This document shows positions 1 to 8,017 of a stretch of 64,000 nucleotides of DNA, one piece after another; the stretch's first letter is position 1; each line of letters opens with the position of its first letter. The notes beneath the pieces were generated by a model. It was not told where the DNA came from, ran no database searches, and was given only the letters and a program-made list of their open reading frames with translations. The stretch is from NCBI RefSeq assembly GCF_011764545.1, contig NZ_AP022870.1, forward strand, positions 6,764,001-6,828,000, read 5' to 3'. Position numbers and translations under genes: made by a program. The stretch is from Phytohabitans flavus (GTDB taxonomy: Bacteria > Actinomycetota > Actinomycetes > Mycobacteriales > Micromonosporaceae).

Positions 1-426
1 CACCGGTGCGCGCGGCGAACTCCCGAGCGGCTACAAGCGCGTCGTCAACCGTGCTGCCGGCGAACTCGATGTCCGCGCCGTACCCCTTGGTCGCCGCGAC
101 CTTCGGGATCGGCGCGCCCACCGGCATGAAGACCGTCGACTTGGCGCCGAGCAGGCCGGCGGCGAGCGCCACGCCCTGGGCGTGGTTGCCGGCGCTCGCG
201 GCGACCACCCACGGGCCCGCTCTCGCGGTGAGAGGCGGGCGATCCGGACGTAGGCGCCGCGGACCTTGTACGAACCGGCACGCTGGAGGTTTTCGCACTT
301 CAGCCACACCGGCCCACCCAGTGCGGCGGAGAGCGGGCGGGACGGCTCAAGCGGTGTGACCCGCACGACGTCGCCGAGCAGCTCACGCGCCGCCTGCACG
401 TCCTCCAGTGTCAGAAGCTCACTCAC
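1..426 (-). CDS. ilvA: Threonine dehydratase (N-terminal part, runs off the window; one suspected frameshift)
   Basis: PLP enzyme that deaminates threonine to 2-oxobutyrate, the first step toward isoleucine in the cytosol. Only the first ~140 residues are in the window. The GTG start at 426 gives VSELLTLEDVQAARELL, then CENLQRAGSYKVRGA with the Schiff-base lysine in the SYKVRGA motif. The frame breaks at the C run at 208-210. Restoring one G on the coding strand recovers ARGVVAASAGNHAQG, which contains the PLP phosphate-binding SAGNHAQG motif. The GTG overlaps the amidase stop by four bases (GTGA), so the pair is probably co-translated. Catabolic and biosynthetic forms cannot be told apart without the C-terminal ACT region. 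Confidence 0.85.
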
Positions 427-1824
427 GGTTCGATAGTCGCACCATCCGCCAGCTGCCCCACGCGCGGCCAGGCGGGAGCGTGCCGCCGCCACGGTGCCGC
501 GACCTCGAACTGCCCCGCCACCGCGAGCAGCAGCAGCTCCGAACCGGGCGGTCCGACAAGCTGCACGCCCACCGGCAACCCGTCCGGGCGCACGCCCACG
601 GGTACCACCAGGGCGGGCAGGCCGGCGATGTTCCAGGGCGCGGCGTACGGCGCGTACCGGATGTTGGCGGTCATGTTCGCCGTCCAGGAGCGGCCCGACC
701 AGCCCTCGGCCTTCGGTGGCGTGGCCGCCAGCGCGGGCGTGAGCATGAGGTCGACACCGTGGTCCGTGAAGAAGTCGATCGAGCGCTCCCGCCAGGCCGC
801 GCGGTCCGCCTCCCGGACGTACCCGCGGCGCAGCGCCCAGGCCCCGAGGGCGACGTGCCTGCGGGTCCGCGGCTGCATCTCGGCCCGGTCGAGGCCCGCC
901 GCCTCGGCGTCCCGCGATACCGCGGCGAACCATGTCGCGAGCCCGCGCATGCCCAGCGACGGCGGGTACACCGGATCGGCCGAGACCGCGTCGTGCCCGG
1001 CCGCCACCAGCAGGCGGGAGGCCGTGGCGACCGCATCGCGGTTGGGCTCGTCCAGGCGTACCCCAGCACGGGCGAGCGGAGCGAGACCGCGACCTTGAGG
1101 CGCTGCGGCTCGACGAGCTTCTCCGGCCGGCGCCCGGCGAGCACCGCGAGCCCGACCGCCGCGTCGGCGACGGTGGTGGCGAGGATGCCGTGCTCAGCCA
1201 GGCCGAACCAGTCGTCGGCGCCGATGCCCGCGGGCACCACGCCTCGCCCCGGCTTGATCCCGACCAGGCCGCAGCAGGCCGCCGGGATGCGGACCGAGCC
1301 GAACCCGTCGTTGGCGTGCGCGAAAGGCACCAGGCCCGCGGCGACCGCAGCCGCCGCGCCGCCCGATGAGCCACCGGGGGTACGGTCGGTGCGCCACGGG
1401 TTGCGCGTGGTGCCCGACGGGTCGTCGGTCGTCCCCACACTCCCAGCTCCGGCATCCGGGTCACACCGAGCACCACCGCGCCGGCGCCGCGCAGCCGGCG
1501 CACCACCTCGTGGTCCTCCTCGGCGACCGGCCCACGGGCGGCGGCCGAGCCGTTCCAGTTGGGCAGGCCGGCCACGGCGGTGTTCTCCTTCACCGCGACC
1601 GGCACGCCGGCCAGCGGCAGGTTGGCCAGGTCCTCCTGCTCGTCGACTTTCTCGGCCTCGACGATCGCCTCGCCGCCGCGGACCACCCGGAACGCGGTGA
1701 GCACCGGGTCGCCCGTCGCGAGGTGGTCGAGGTGGTCGGCGACGACCTGCGTCGCCGACGTGTCACCGCGGCGTACGGCGCGGGCGATCTGCTTAGCCGT
1801 CGCACCGACCCACGTCTGTTGCAC
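423..1824 (-). CDS. Amidase signature family enzyme (two suspected frameshifts)
   Basis: Amidase of the Ser-cisSer-Lys signature family, which hydrolyses carboxylic amides; the substrate is unknown. It starts at GTG 1824 (VQQTWVGATAKQIARAV) and ends at TGA 423-425. The lysine of the triad lies in PVAVKENTAVAG and the glycine/serine signature is TPGGSSGGAAAAVAAG. Three frame segments join if one G is restored in the run at 1433-1436 (giving ELGVWGTTDDPSGTTRNPW) and one at 1052-1053 (giving LGYAWDEPNRDAVATA). The repaired length is 467 residues, usual for the family. The C-terminus, including APWNIAGLPALVVPVG, is typical. It probably forms an operon with the downstream threonine dehydratase. 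Confidence 0.85.
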
Positions 1825-1912
1825 AGCCCCTCCCCTGGGTGCGCAGTGTCTCGGCTGGCCGGCGCAGCGCGTACCCGCGCCGAGCAGCCCTCGAGAAGAT
1901 CAGCGAGCAAGC

Positions 1913-3051
1913 TCAGCCGAGCGCCTGCTCCAAGTCGGCGAGCAGATCGTCGGCGGTCTCGATGCCGACAGACAGTCGCACGAGATCCGCGGGTACTTCA
2001 AGCGGCGAGCCGGCAGCACTCGCGTGTGTCATCCGGCCGGGGTGCTCGATCAGTGACTCCACTCCGCCAAGCGACTCGGCGAGCACGAAGAGCCGGGCCC
2101 GGTTGCAGACCTCCACGGCGTGCTGCTCGCCGCCCGCGGCCAGGAACGACACCATCCCGCCGAACCTTCGCATCTGCTTCGCCGCGGTCTCGTGGCCGGC
2201 GTGCTCGGGCAGCCCTGGGTAGTACACCCGCTTGACCTTGGGGTGGCTGTGCAGGTACGCGGCGATCCGCTCGGCGTTGTCGCAGTGCCGGTCCATGCGG
2301 ACGCCCAGCGTGCGCACCCGCGCAGGGTCAGCCAGGCGTCGAACGGGCCGTTGATCGCGCCCATCGCGTTCTGGTTGTACGCCAGCTCGTCGCCCAGCCC
2401 CGGGTCGGCCACGACAAGGGCGCCGCCCACCACGTCGGAGTGGCCGCCGACGTACTTGGTGGTCGAGTGCACCACCACGTCCGCGCCGAGGCTGATCGGC
2501 TGCTGGAGGTACGGCGAGGCGAACGTGTTGTCGACGACGAGCCGGGCGCCGTGCTCGCGGGCCAGGGCGGCGAGGGCCGCGATGTCGGCGATGTTGAGCA
2601 GCGGGTTGGTGGGCGTCTCCACCCAGATGACCTTGGTACGGTCGGTGATCGCGGCCCGCACCGCGTCGGCGTCCGAGATCCGGGCCGCGGTCCAGCTCAG
2701 CCCCCAGCGCTCAGCCACCTTGGCGAAGAGCCGGTACGTGCCGCCGTACGCGTCGTCGGGGATGACCACGTGGTCGCCTGGCCGGCACACGGTGCGCAGG
2801 AGCGTGTCCTCCGCCGCCAGTCCCGAGGCGAACGCCAGCCCTCGCCGGCCGCCCTCCAGCGCCGCCAGGCACTCCTGTAGCGCGTCGCGGGTGGGGTTGC
2901 CCGAGCGGGCGTACTCGTACCCCTGGCGGGGTGCCCCGACCGCGTCCTGCGCGTATGTGCTGGTCTGGAAGATCGGCGGAATCACCGCGCCCGTCCGCTC
3001 GTCCGGCTCCTGGCCGGCGTGGATGGCGAGCGTCTCAAACCCGTACGTCAT
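1913..3051 (-). CDS. metB: Cystathionine gamma-synthase / gamma-lyase (one suspected frameshift)
   Basis: PLP-dependent Cys/Met metabolism enzyme linking cysteine and homoserine derivatives (trans-sulfuration). The ATG at 3051 gives MTYGFETLAIHAGQEPD, the usual N-terminus. Visible motifs are the SGNPTR and FASGLAAEDT regions, DNTFASPYLQQP, and the PLP lysine in HSTTKYVGGHSD. The frame breaks at the C run 2317-2319. Adding one G gives LRGVRTLGVRMDRH and a 379-residue protein, normal for the family. The C-terminal segment RLSVGIETADDLLADLEQAL is complete. Synthase and lyase (metB versus mccB) are hard to separate by sequence, so the symbol is tentative. Confidence 0.85.
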
Positions 3052-3101
3052 TGTGCCGAGGCTAGTCGCCCGCACGCGGGTACGCGTCACGGCGCGCACG
3101 C

Positions 3102-3630
3102 CTAGTCACCGAGGACCACGCCCGTGGCGGCCGCGATGCCCTCCAGGTACCCCGGGCCCGCTCGGCCTTCGGGTAGCGCCCCACGAGCTCCCAGAACCGG
3201 GCGTTGTGGCTCGGCACGACAAGGTGGGCCAGCTCGTGCAGCAGCACGTAGTCGATCACCCAGTCGGGCATCTCCTGGATGCGGTGGGAGATGCGGATCG
3301 TGCGGTCGGCCGGGGTGCAGGAGCCCCACCGGCCGCTCTGGTTGGTCACCCAGCGGACGCTCGCCGGTACCGCGGTCCGTGTGTACTCACTCAGGTAGCG
3401 GCCGGTCAGCCGCTGCGCCCGGAGCAGCAGCTCGTCGTCGGAGCGGCTGACGCGCTCCTCGCGGGCGGCCAGGCGGGCGAGCATCTTGTCGACCCACTCG
3501 GTCTCTTCGGCGCGGGAGAACTGGTCGGGATGAGCACGACCACCCGCTCACCATCCCGGTAGGCGGACACCGTTCGACGCCGGCGCTGGCTGCGCCGTAC
3601 CTCGACGACCGGCTTGCGCGCTCCAGCCAT
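3102..3630 (-). CDS. YgjP-like (DUF45) zinc metallopeptidase (two suspected frameshifts)
   Basis: Small predicted zinc peptidase of the YgjP/SprT-like class. The start is ATG 3630 (MAGARKPVVEVRRSQRRRRTV). The HExxH motif is in YVLLHELAHLVVPSHN, with the later histidine in PSHNARFW as the likely third ligand. The RWGSC motif typical of this family (NQSGRWGSCTP) is present. Two frame breaks, near 3527 (ATCCCGAC; one C or G missing) and at the C run 3150-3153, are needed to read from the N-terminus through to KAERARGYLEGIAAATGVVLGD. The repaired length is 176 residues. The substrate is unknown. Confidence 0.8.
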
Positions 3631-4087
3631 TACCGGACCGCGCAGCCCCGCGGAACGTTCACGATGGCACGCTAATCCGTACCAGCCAGGTTGCCGCAAG
3701 GGCCAAGCGTGAGGTAGCCGCCGGAAAGATTCCTGGTACAGCGCATTTGTCCGGAAAAATTCTTGGGAACTCGGCGGCGAGCGACCAAGGTCACTACCGT
3801 AAGTGATCTTTTGCGAGGGAGGACCAGGTCACTCTGCACCGGTTCTTCCGGCGTGTCCCGGCGAAACTGACTTATCCGGTAGATTCCGGCATGCACACTC
3901 ACGTCGTCGGCTTCCTCACAACGTCGACGCGTCGTTGACATGGAACCGCCCAGACCTGGGTAGGGTCCGGCGGGACCAGCGGCTACATCGTGGCCGCGCA
4001 GTTGGGTCCAGGGCCGCGTTTTCGGGCGCAGGCTTGGGGGACGTGCCGGACGCGCAAGCCCGGCAAAAGAGTACAAGGAGGGGCACT
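3631..4087. other. 457-bp divergent intergenic region with a repeat pair and promoter-like elements
   Basis: I see no convincing gene here between the YgjP-like peptidase (minus) and the zinc-ribbon gene (plus). It holds two near-identical 18-mers at 3721-3738 and 3751-3768 (15 of 18 identical, 30 bp apart). Further on, TTGACA at 3935-3940 is followed by TAGGGT at 3961-3966, which resembles actinobacterial -35/-10 hexamers but with a long 20-bp spacer. The region is unusually AT-rich around 3720-3850 compared with its neighbours. Confidence 0.45.
3935..3966 (+). promoter_or_regulatory. Candidate promoter for the zinc-ribbon gene
   Basis: TTGACA (3935-3940) and TAGGGT (3961-3966) match the actinobacterial -35 and -10 patterns. 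The 20-bp spacer is longer than the usual 17-19, which lowers confidence. It would give a leader of about 115 nt before the GTG at 4088. Confidence 0.35.
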
Positions 4088-4252
4088 GTGGCCACCCAGA
4101 CACAGACTTACAACGGCTACTGCGTGAAGTGCAAGGAGAAGCGGGATTTCGAGGGCACCGTCGAGGTGTCCAAGACCGGCATGAACATGGCGAAGGGCAA
4201 GTGCCCCGTCTGTGGCACGACGGTCAACCGGATCCTGGGCAAGGCCAAGTAA
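4088..4252 (+). CDS. DUF5679-like 54-aa zinc-ribbon protein
   Basis: A very small, strongly conserved-looking actinobacterial protein of unknown role. It starts at GTG 4088, preceded by a clear AAGGAGGGG ribosome binding site (4076-4084), and reads MATQTQTYNGYC... Two knuckles, CVKC (12-15) and CPVC (39-42), form a probable four-cysteine zinc ribbon around a lysine-rich middle (KCKEKRDFEG). The C-terminus is basic (RILGKAK). Its strong Shine-Dalgarno and following hairpin suggest a separately expressed, abundant product. Nucleic-acid or ribosome binding is a guess from the zinc-ribbon form only. Confidence 0.85.
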   Translation: MATQTQTYNGYCVKCKEKRDFEGTVEVSKTGMNMAKGKCPVCGTTVNRILGKAK

Positions 4253-4275
4253 AGATCAAACCAACGCGACACTGC

Positions 4276-4307
4276 GGAGAAGGGCGGCCGATCGGCCGCC
4301 CTTCTCC
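4276..4307 (+). terminator. Perfect 32-bp palindrome, probable terminator of the zinc-ribbon gene
   Basis: Positions 4276-4307 form a perfect inverted repeat centred on GGCCGATCGGCC, 23 bp after the stop codon. It is followed by GTTATATAG, only a weak T tract, as is common in high-GC actinobacteria. Being symmetrical it could act in both directions. Confidence 0.7.
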
Positions 4308-4393
4308 GTTATATAGACAAGCCGCGATGCCCCGATGTCGTGGCTGAATTACGAAAAGTCATGTCGGCGTGCTGACAGTAGCCGGCCACAAAC

Positions 4394-4455
4394 TGTGGAT
4401 AACTCGCTCGCACCTGTGGATAACCCAGTGCATGGCGATTTCCGCCTGTGGACAA
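4394..4455 (+). promoter_or_regulatory. Three phased DnaA-box-like 9-mers upstream of the E1-like gene
   Basis: TGTGGATAA occurs at 4394-4402 and 4415-4423 and TGTGGACAA at 4447-4455, all in the same orientation. The first two are the complement of the E. coli consensus TTATCCACA; the third is the complement of TTGTCCACA, the form preferred in Streptomyces. The spacings, 21 and 32 bp, equal two and three helical turns, so all would face one side of the DNA. The last site ends 42 bp before the chosen ATG at 4498. Confidence 0.55.
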
Positions 4456-4497
4456 CGAACGACGGGCGGCGAAGACACGGTGACACGCTGTCATGCC

Positions 4498-5589
4498 ATG
4501 ACAGCCCTTCCACGCCCCACGCTCCTGCCCGGACTGCATCGACTGTGGCGGGACCGGCACACACTTCAGCTCGGCCTCGATCCAGCCCGCGCCGTCGTGC
4601 TGGAGGTGGCCAATCCCAGCGCCGTACGCCTGCTCGACCTGATCGACGGCACCCGCCCGGAGCGGGCGATCCTGGAGCACGCCGACCGGATCGGGGTGAG
4701 CCGGGATGATGCCCGCCTGTTGCTCGACACCCTGCGCGCCGCCGGCCTGGTGGTCGGCGGGCAGAGCCTCCTGCCGGCGAGCCTGCCCGAGCCTGTACGC
4801 CGCCGCCTCGCCGCCGAGGCCGCCGCGCTCGCCCTGCGCGGCACCGACGCACCCGGCACGCCGGCCCAGATCCTCCGCCGGCGGGCGGCCGCCCGCGTCG
4901 TGGTGACCGGGCGGAGCCGCCTGGCGGCGCCCCTCGCGGTCACGCTGGCCCAGTCCGGGGTCGGGCACGTCCACCCCGACCTGGCCGGCGTGGTGGACCC
5001 GATGGACGCGGTCGGCGGTCCGCTGCTCCCGAGCGACGTGCGCCGCGAGCGCACCGAGGCCGTCGCCGAGGCGATCACGCGCGCGGCACCGGGCACCGAG
5101 ACCCGCCCGATCCAGCGCGGCCGCACCTCGCTGCTGGTCCAGGCCGGCGTGGACCGGCCGGCGGCCCTCCTGGCGGCCAGCTACGGCCAGCGGCGCCTCG
5201 CCCACCTCGTGGTCGGGGTACGCGACGGTGTGGCCGTCGTCGGCCCGCTCGTCCTGCCCGGCGGTGCACCCTGCCTCAACTGCCTTGAGCTGCACAGACG
5301 CGATCGTGACCCGGCCTGGCCCGCGCTCGCCGCCCAACTCGCCAGCGAGCCTCGCCCCGAGCCGTGCACCGCGCCCACGCTGCTCGCCGCGGCGGCGTAC
5401 GCGGCCGGCGAGGCCCTGCTCTACCTCGACGGCGAGGCACCCGACACGGTGGGTGGGGCGATCGAGATCAGTGCCCCGGGCCGGACCCGCCGCCGCGCCT
5501 GGCCGCCACACCCCTCGTGCGGCTGCGCCCGCCGCGCCCGCCAGCGATCATTCACACCCGTCACTTTGTCCGAACGTCGGTCACAATAA
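4498..5589 (+). CDS. Orphan E1-like / cyclodehydratase-type protein (TOMM leader-binding class)
   Basis: A 363-residue protein resembling ThiF/E1-like and TOMM cyclodehydratase docking proteins, known for presenting peptide precursors to a YcaO enzyme. Residues 20-90 look like the leader-binding winged-helix part. Residues 134-156 (VVVTGRSRLAAPLAVTL) match the Rossmann strand, but without the intact GxGxxG of an active adenylating enzyme. CLNC (259-262) and CGC (341-343) are the likely zinc ligands. The ATG at 4498 (MTALPRPTLL) is chosen because homology-like sequence begins there. No YcaO or precursor gene is near. It sits 4 bp ahead of the ABC1 kinase gene, a pairing I recall in mycobacteria (Rv3196-Rv3197), so a TOMM role is doubtful. 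Confidence 0.65.
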   Translation: MTALPRPTLLPGLHRLWRDRHTLQLGLDPARAVVLEVANPSAVRLLDLIDGTRPERAILEHADRIGVSRDDARLLLDTLRAAGLVVGGQSLLPASLPEPVRRRLAAEAAALALRGTDAPGTPAQILRRRAAARVVVTGRSRLAAPLAVTLAQSGVGHVHPDLAGVVDPMDAVGGPLLPSDVRRERTEAVAEAITRAAPGTETRPIQRGRTSLLVQAGVDRPAALLAASYGQRRLAHLVVGVRDGVAVVGPLVLPGGAPCLNCLELHRRDRDPAWPALAAQLASEPRPEPCTAPTLLAAAAYAAGEALLYLDGEAPDTVGGAIEISAPGRTRRRAWPPHPSCGCARRARQRSFTPVTLSERRSQ

Positions 5590-5593
5590 TCCG

Positions 5594-6915
5594 GTGACCG
5601 ATATACCGCGCCGGGCCGTCACCCGCACAGCCAGGCTCGCCGCGCTCCCGCTCGGCTTCGCCGGCCGCACTGTCCTCGGACTCGGAAAGCGGGTCACCGG
5701 ACTGGCTTCCGAGGTGATTTCTCCAGAGATCCAGCAGCGCACCGCAGAGCAGCTCTTCAGCGTGTTAGGGCAGCTCAAGGGCGGTGCGATGAAGCTTGGG
5801 CAGGCGCTGTCCGTCTTCGAGGCGGCACTGCCGGCCGAGCTCGCCGGCCCGTACCGCCAGGCCCTCACCAAGCTCCAGGAGGCCGCGCCCCCGCTGCCCG
5901 CCGCGAGCGTGCACAAGGTGCTCGCGGCCCAGCTGGGCGAGGACTGGCGCGAGCTGTTCGCGGAGTTCGACGACGTGCCAGCCGCGGCGGCGAGCATCGG
6001 CCAGGTGCACCGGGCGGTGTGGAAGGACGGCGAGCGCCAGGTCGCGGTCAAGGTCCAGTACCCGGGTGCCGGCGAGGCCCTGATCGCGGACCTCAAGCAG
6101 CTGTCCCGGCTGGCCGGCATGTTCCGGATCATCCAGCCGGGCCTCGACGTCAAGCCGCTGGTGCTGGAGCTGCGCGCCCGGGTCACCGAGGAGCTCGACT
6201 ACGAGCTGGAGGCGGAGGCCCAGCGGGCGTTCGCCGCAGCCTACGAGGGCGACGACGAGATCTTCGTACCCCAGGTCGTGGCCGCCGCGCCGCGCGTGCT
6301 GGTCACCGAGTGGGTCGAGGGCACCCCCTTTCGAAGATCATCAGCGACGGTACGCCGGAGGAGCGCGACACCGCCGGGCGGCTCATGGCGACCCTGCACT
6401 TCTCCGCCCCGGAGCGGGCCCAGCTGCTGCACGCCGACCCACACCCGGGCAACTTCCGCCTGCTGCCCGACGGCCGCCTCGGCGTGATCGACTTCGGTGC
6501 GGTAGCCCGCCTCCCGGAGGGTCACCCCGAGCCCATCGGCCGCCTGGTGCGCCTGGCCCTGGCCGACGACGCCGACGCGGTACTGGAGGGCCTGCGCGAC
6601 GAGGGCTTCCTCAAGCCCGACGACGACATCGACGCCCGTGCCGTGCTCGACTTCCTGCTGCCGATGCTGGCCCCGCTGGCGGCGGACGAGTTCAAGTTCA
6701 CCCGCGCCTGGCTGCGCGCCGAAGCCACCCGGCTGGGCAGCCCGAAGAGCCCGGCGTACCAGCTCAGCCGCCACATCAACCTGCCACCGTCGTACCTGCT
6801 GATCCACCGCGTGACGCTCGGCTCGACTGGCGTGCTGTGCCAGCTTGAGGCAAAGGCCCCGTACCGGTCCATCGTGGAGCGCTGGCTCCCCGGCTTCGCC
6901 GCCCCCACCGACTGA
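5594..6915 (+). CDS. ABC1/AarF-family atypical kinase (one suspected frameshift)
   Basis: UbiB/ADCK-type protein kinase-like ATPase. It starts at GTG 5594 (VTDIPRRAVTRTARLAAL) directly after the E1-like gene. The family KxGQ motif is in GGAMKLGQALSVFE; the ATP-loop and catalytic parts are AAASIGQVHRAVW, VAVKVQYPG, LHADPHPGNF and GVIDFGAV. The frame breaks in a run of five C at 6324-6328. One more C gives EGTPLSKIISDG, and the whole protein is then 440 residues with an intact C-terminus. In M. tuberculosis the homologue beside whiB7 (Rv3197) has been linked to macrolide tolerance; the same role here is inference from synteny. Confidence 0.85.
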
Positions 6916-7254
6916 CCGCCGTCCAGTTGGGACGGCTCAACGCCGAAGAACGCCCATACCAACAGAAGTAGAGCTACCGCCCAAATCTCCACCTTGGACC
7001 GCGCAGGGCGAGGCTGCGGGAGCGGCGGCCTTGACCCAGCCCGTGATCAAGGCAATGACCTGGGCATTCTCCGAGGCCGCGCGGAGTGCCAGGTACAGGG
7101 TGGCCGGGGTTGGTCGTGAACCGCGGAGGGTGAGGCCGCGGGAGCAGCGGTCCGGACCACCGCGGACGTCGCGGTAGCCCAAATCTCCACCAGGCAGTGA
7201 GCCCGCGGCCAACGTCGTGGACGGACCAAATGACCCCGGCGGTGGAACGCCGCT
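6916..7254. repeat. Intergenic repeat region: 73-bp repeat copy A and a decayed half copy
   Basis: This region carries no credible gene. Positions 7116-7188 hold a 73-bp element (GTGAA to AAATCTCC) whose second copy lies at 16944-16982 plus 18522-18564, where an IS4 element has split it. About 36 bp centred on the CCGCGGGAGCAGCGGTCC part are identical between copies. A diverged half copy lies at about 6997-7030. Both full copies lie between the ends of convergent genes, as expected for an extragenic, REP-like element. Confidence 0.7.
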
Positions 7255-7280
7255 AGGGGCCCGGCGCGTGCCGGGCCCCT
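7255..7280 (-). terminator. Hairpin between the ABC1 kinase gene and the whiB7 operon
   Basis: Perfect 11-bp arms (AGGGGCCCGGC at 7255-7265 and its complement at 7270-7280) enclose a GCGT loop, 20 bp beyond the stop of the last gene of the whiB7 operon. There is no T tract. It is the most likely end of the minus-strand transcript and could also stop the kinase transcript. Confidence 0.6.
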
Positions 7281-7299
7281 GCGGCCTAGGTAGCAAGGA

Positions 7300-7497
7300 C
7301 TAGAGGAGGCCCATCTCACGGGCCGCCTGGCGGCGGGCCTGCATCGCTACTCGACGGGCGGATCGGGTCGCCTCAGAGCTCGTGGTGGTGCCGGCCTGAG
7401 GCCGGCGCATTCGGGCTCTCGACAACGCTTCGTGGATTAGGTGATGCATCACGACTGCTCCATCTCGGGAAGGGACGCGTACGTTGATCGGGTTCAT
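7300..7497 (-). CDS. Small basic hypothetical protein downstream of whiB7
   Basis: A 65-residue protein starting at ATG 7497 (MNPINVRVPSRDGAVVMHH), one base after the whiB7 stop (TGACATG), so translation is probably coupled. It is rich in arginine and alanine (MRRPQAG; RSARRVAMQARRQAAREMGLL), without cysteines or membrane segments. An upstream in-frame start at 7542 is possible but would overlap whiB7. I do not recognise a family. Co-transcription with whiB7 suggests a link to stress or antibiotic response, but nothing in the sequence shows a function. Confidence 0.6.
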   Translation of the reverse strand: MNPINVRVPSRDGAVVMHHLIHEALSRARMRRPQAGTTTSSEATRSARRVAMQARRQAAREMGLL

Positions 7498-7498
7498 G

Positions 7499-7864
7499 TC
7501 AGGCCGCCAGCCGGACGGCGTTGCGCGACTCGGCGAGCCCATTGGCCGCCATCCGCGCCTCTACCTCGACCCGCAGGGCGGCGTCACGAGCGACGTCCTC
7601 CTTGCGCGGACGGCCACGGGGCCGCTTGCGCGGGACCACCGCGCCACGCTCGAAGATCTCGCCGCCCCAGACGCCCCAGGGCTCGGCCCGCTCGACCGCG
7701 CCGGCCAGGCACTCGACGCGGAGCGGGCAGTCCCCGCACAGCGACTTGGCCAGTTCCAGCTCGGTCGGGGAGTCCGCGAACCACAGGTCGGGGTCGAACT
7801 TCCGGCAAGGCAGGTTCGCCTCGAGGTCGACGCTCTCGTCGACCGGGGCCAACGCCAGACTCAT
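7499..7864 (-). CDS. whiB7: WhiB7-type iron-sulfur transcriptional regulator
   Basis: Wbl protein of 121 residues. The four cluster-binding cysteines are C20, C43, C46 and C52 (CGDCPLRVEC), followed by the GVWGG turn (64-68) that contacts the sigma factor. The AT-hook RPRGRPRK (81-88) is the feature that separates WhiB7 from other Wbl proteins. WhiB7 activates intrinsic antibiotic-resistance genes together with the principal sigma factor. The gene lies beside uvrD2 and the ABC1 kinase gene, as in mycobacteria. The start ATG 7864 follows GAGAGAGAGG. The leader (7865-8017) has a strong hairpin and three 20-21-bp-spaced repeats, described separately. Confidence 0.93.
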   Translation of the reverse strand: MSLALAPVDESVDLEANLPCRKFDPDLWFADSPTELELAKSLCGDCPLRVECLAGAVERAEPWGVWGGEIFERGAVVPRKRPRGRPRKEDVARDAALRVEVEARMAANGLAESRNAVRLAA

Positions 7865-7898
7865 CGCCCGGTCACCTCTCTCTCGCTCGTTGCTTCTC

Positions 7899-7953
7899 TG
7901 CTTGTGGCGGAACGCCTTTTGCTTGTGGCGAACGCTCTGTGCTTGTGGCGAAA
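7899..7953. promoter_or_regulatory. Three direct repeats of TGCTTGTGGCG in the whiB7 leader
   Basis: TGCTTGTGGCG(G)AAC-like units begin at 7899, 7920 and 7940, i.e. 21 and 20 bp apart, two helical turns. They fill the interval between the whiB7 hairpin and its ribosome binding site. They could be operator half-sites or an RNA element. Confidence 0.55.
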
Positions 7954-7957
7954 TGAC

Positions 7958-7996
7958 TGAGGCCGCGGATCCCGGTTACGGGTTCCGCGGCCTCGA
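7958..7996 (-). terminator. Strong hairpin upstream of whiB7 (attenuator or terminator)
   Basis: GAGGCCGCGGA near 7959 pairs with TCCGCGGCCTC near 7985-7995, with further pairing inside (CCCGGTTACGGG). On the transcribed minus strand it lies 22 bp after the stop of the upstream hypothetical gene and about 95 bp before whiB7. whiB7 leaders in other actinobacteria carry an attenuating terminator; this one could play that role or simply end the upstream gene. Confidence 0.6.
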
Positions 7997-8017
7997 GGTG
8001 AGCCGGAGGTCTGTCTG

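Noticed and set aside
423..1824. Amidase as a true pseudogene
   Set aside because: Both breaks are in G runs and the rest of the reading frame keeps the full catalytic set and family length.
4394..4455. Chromosomal replication origin
   Set aside because: There are only three boxes, no AT-rich unwinding region and no dnaA, dnaN, gyrB or rpmH nearby.
4498..5589. Start of a TOMM/bacteriocin gene cluster
   Set aside because: There is no YcaO, dehydrogenase, precursor peptide or exporter within reach, and the neighbours are conserved housekeeping genes.
7899..7953. CRISPR-like array
   Set aside because: There are only three imperfect 11-14-bp units with 9-10-bp gaps and no cas genes.
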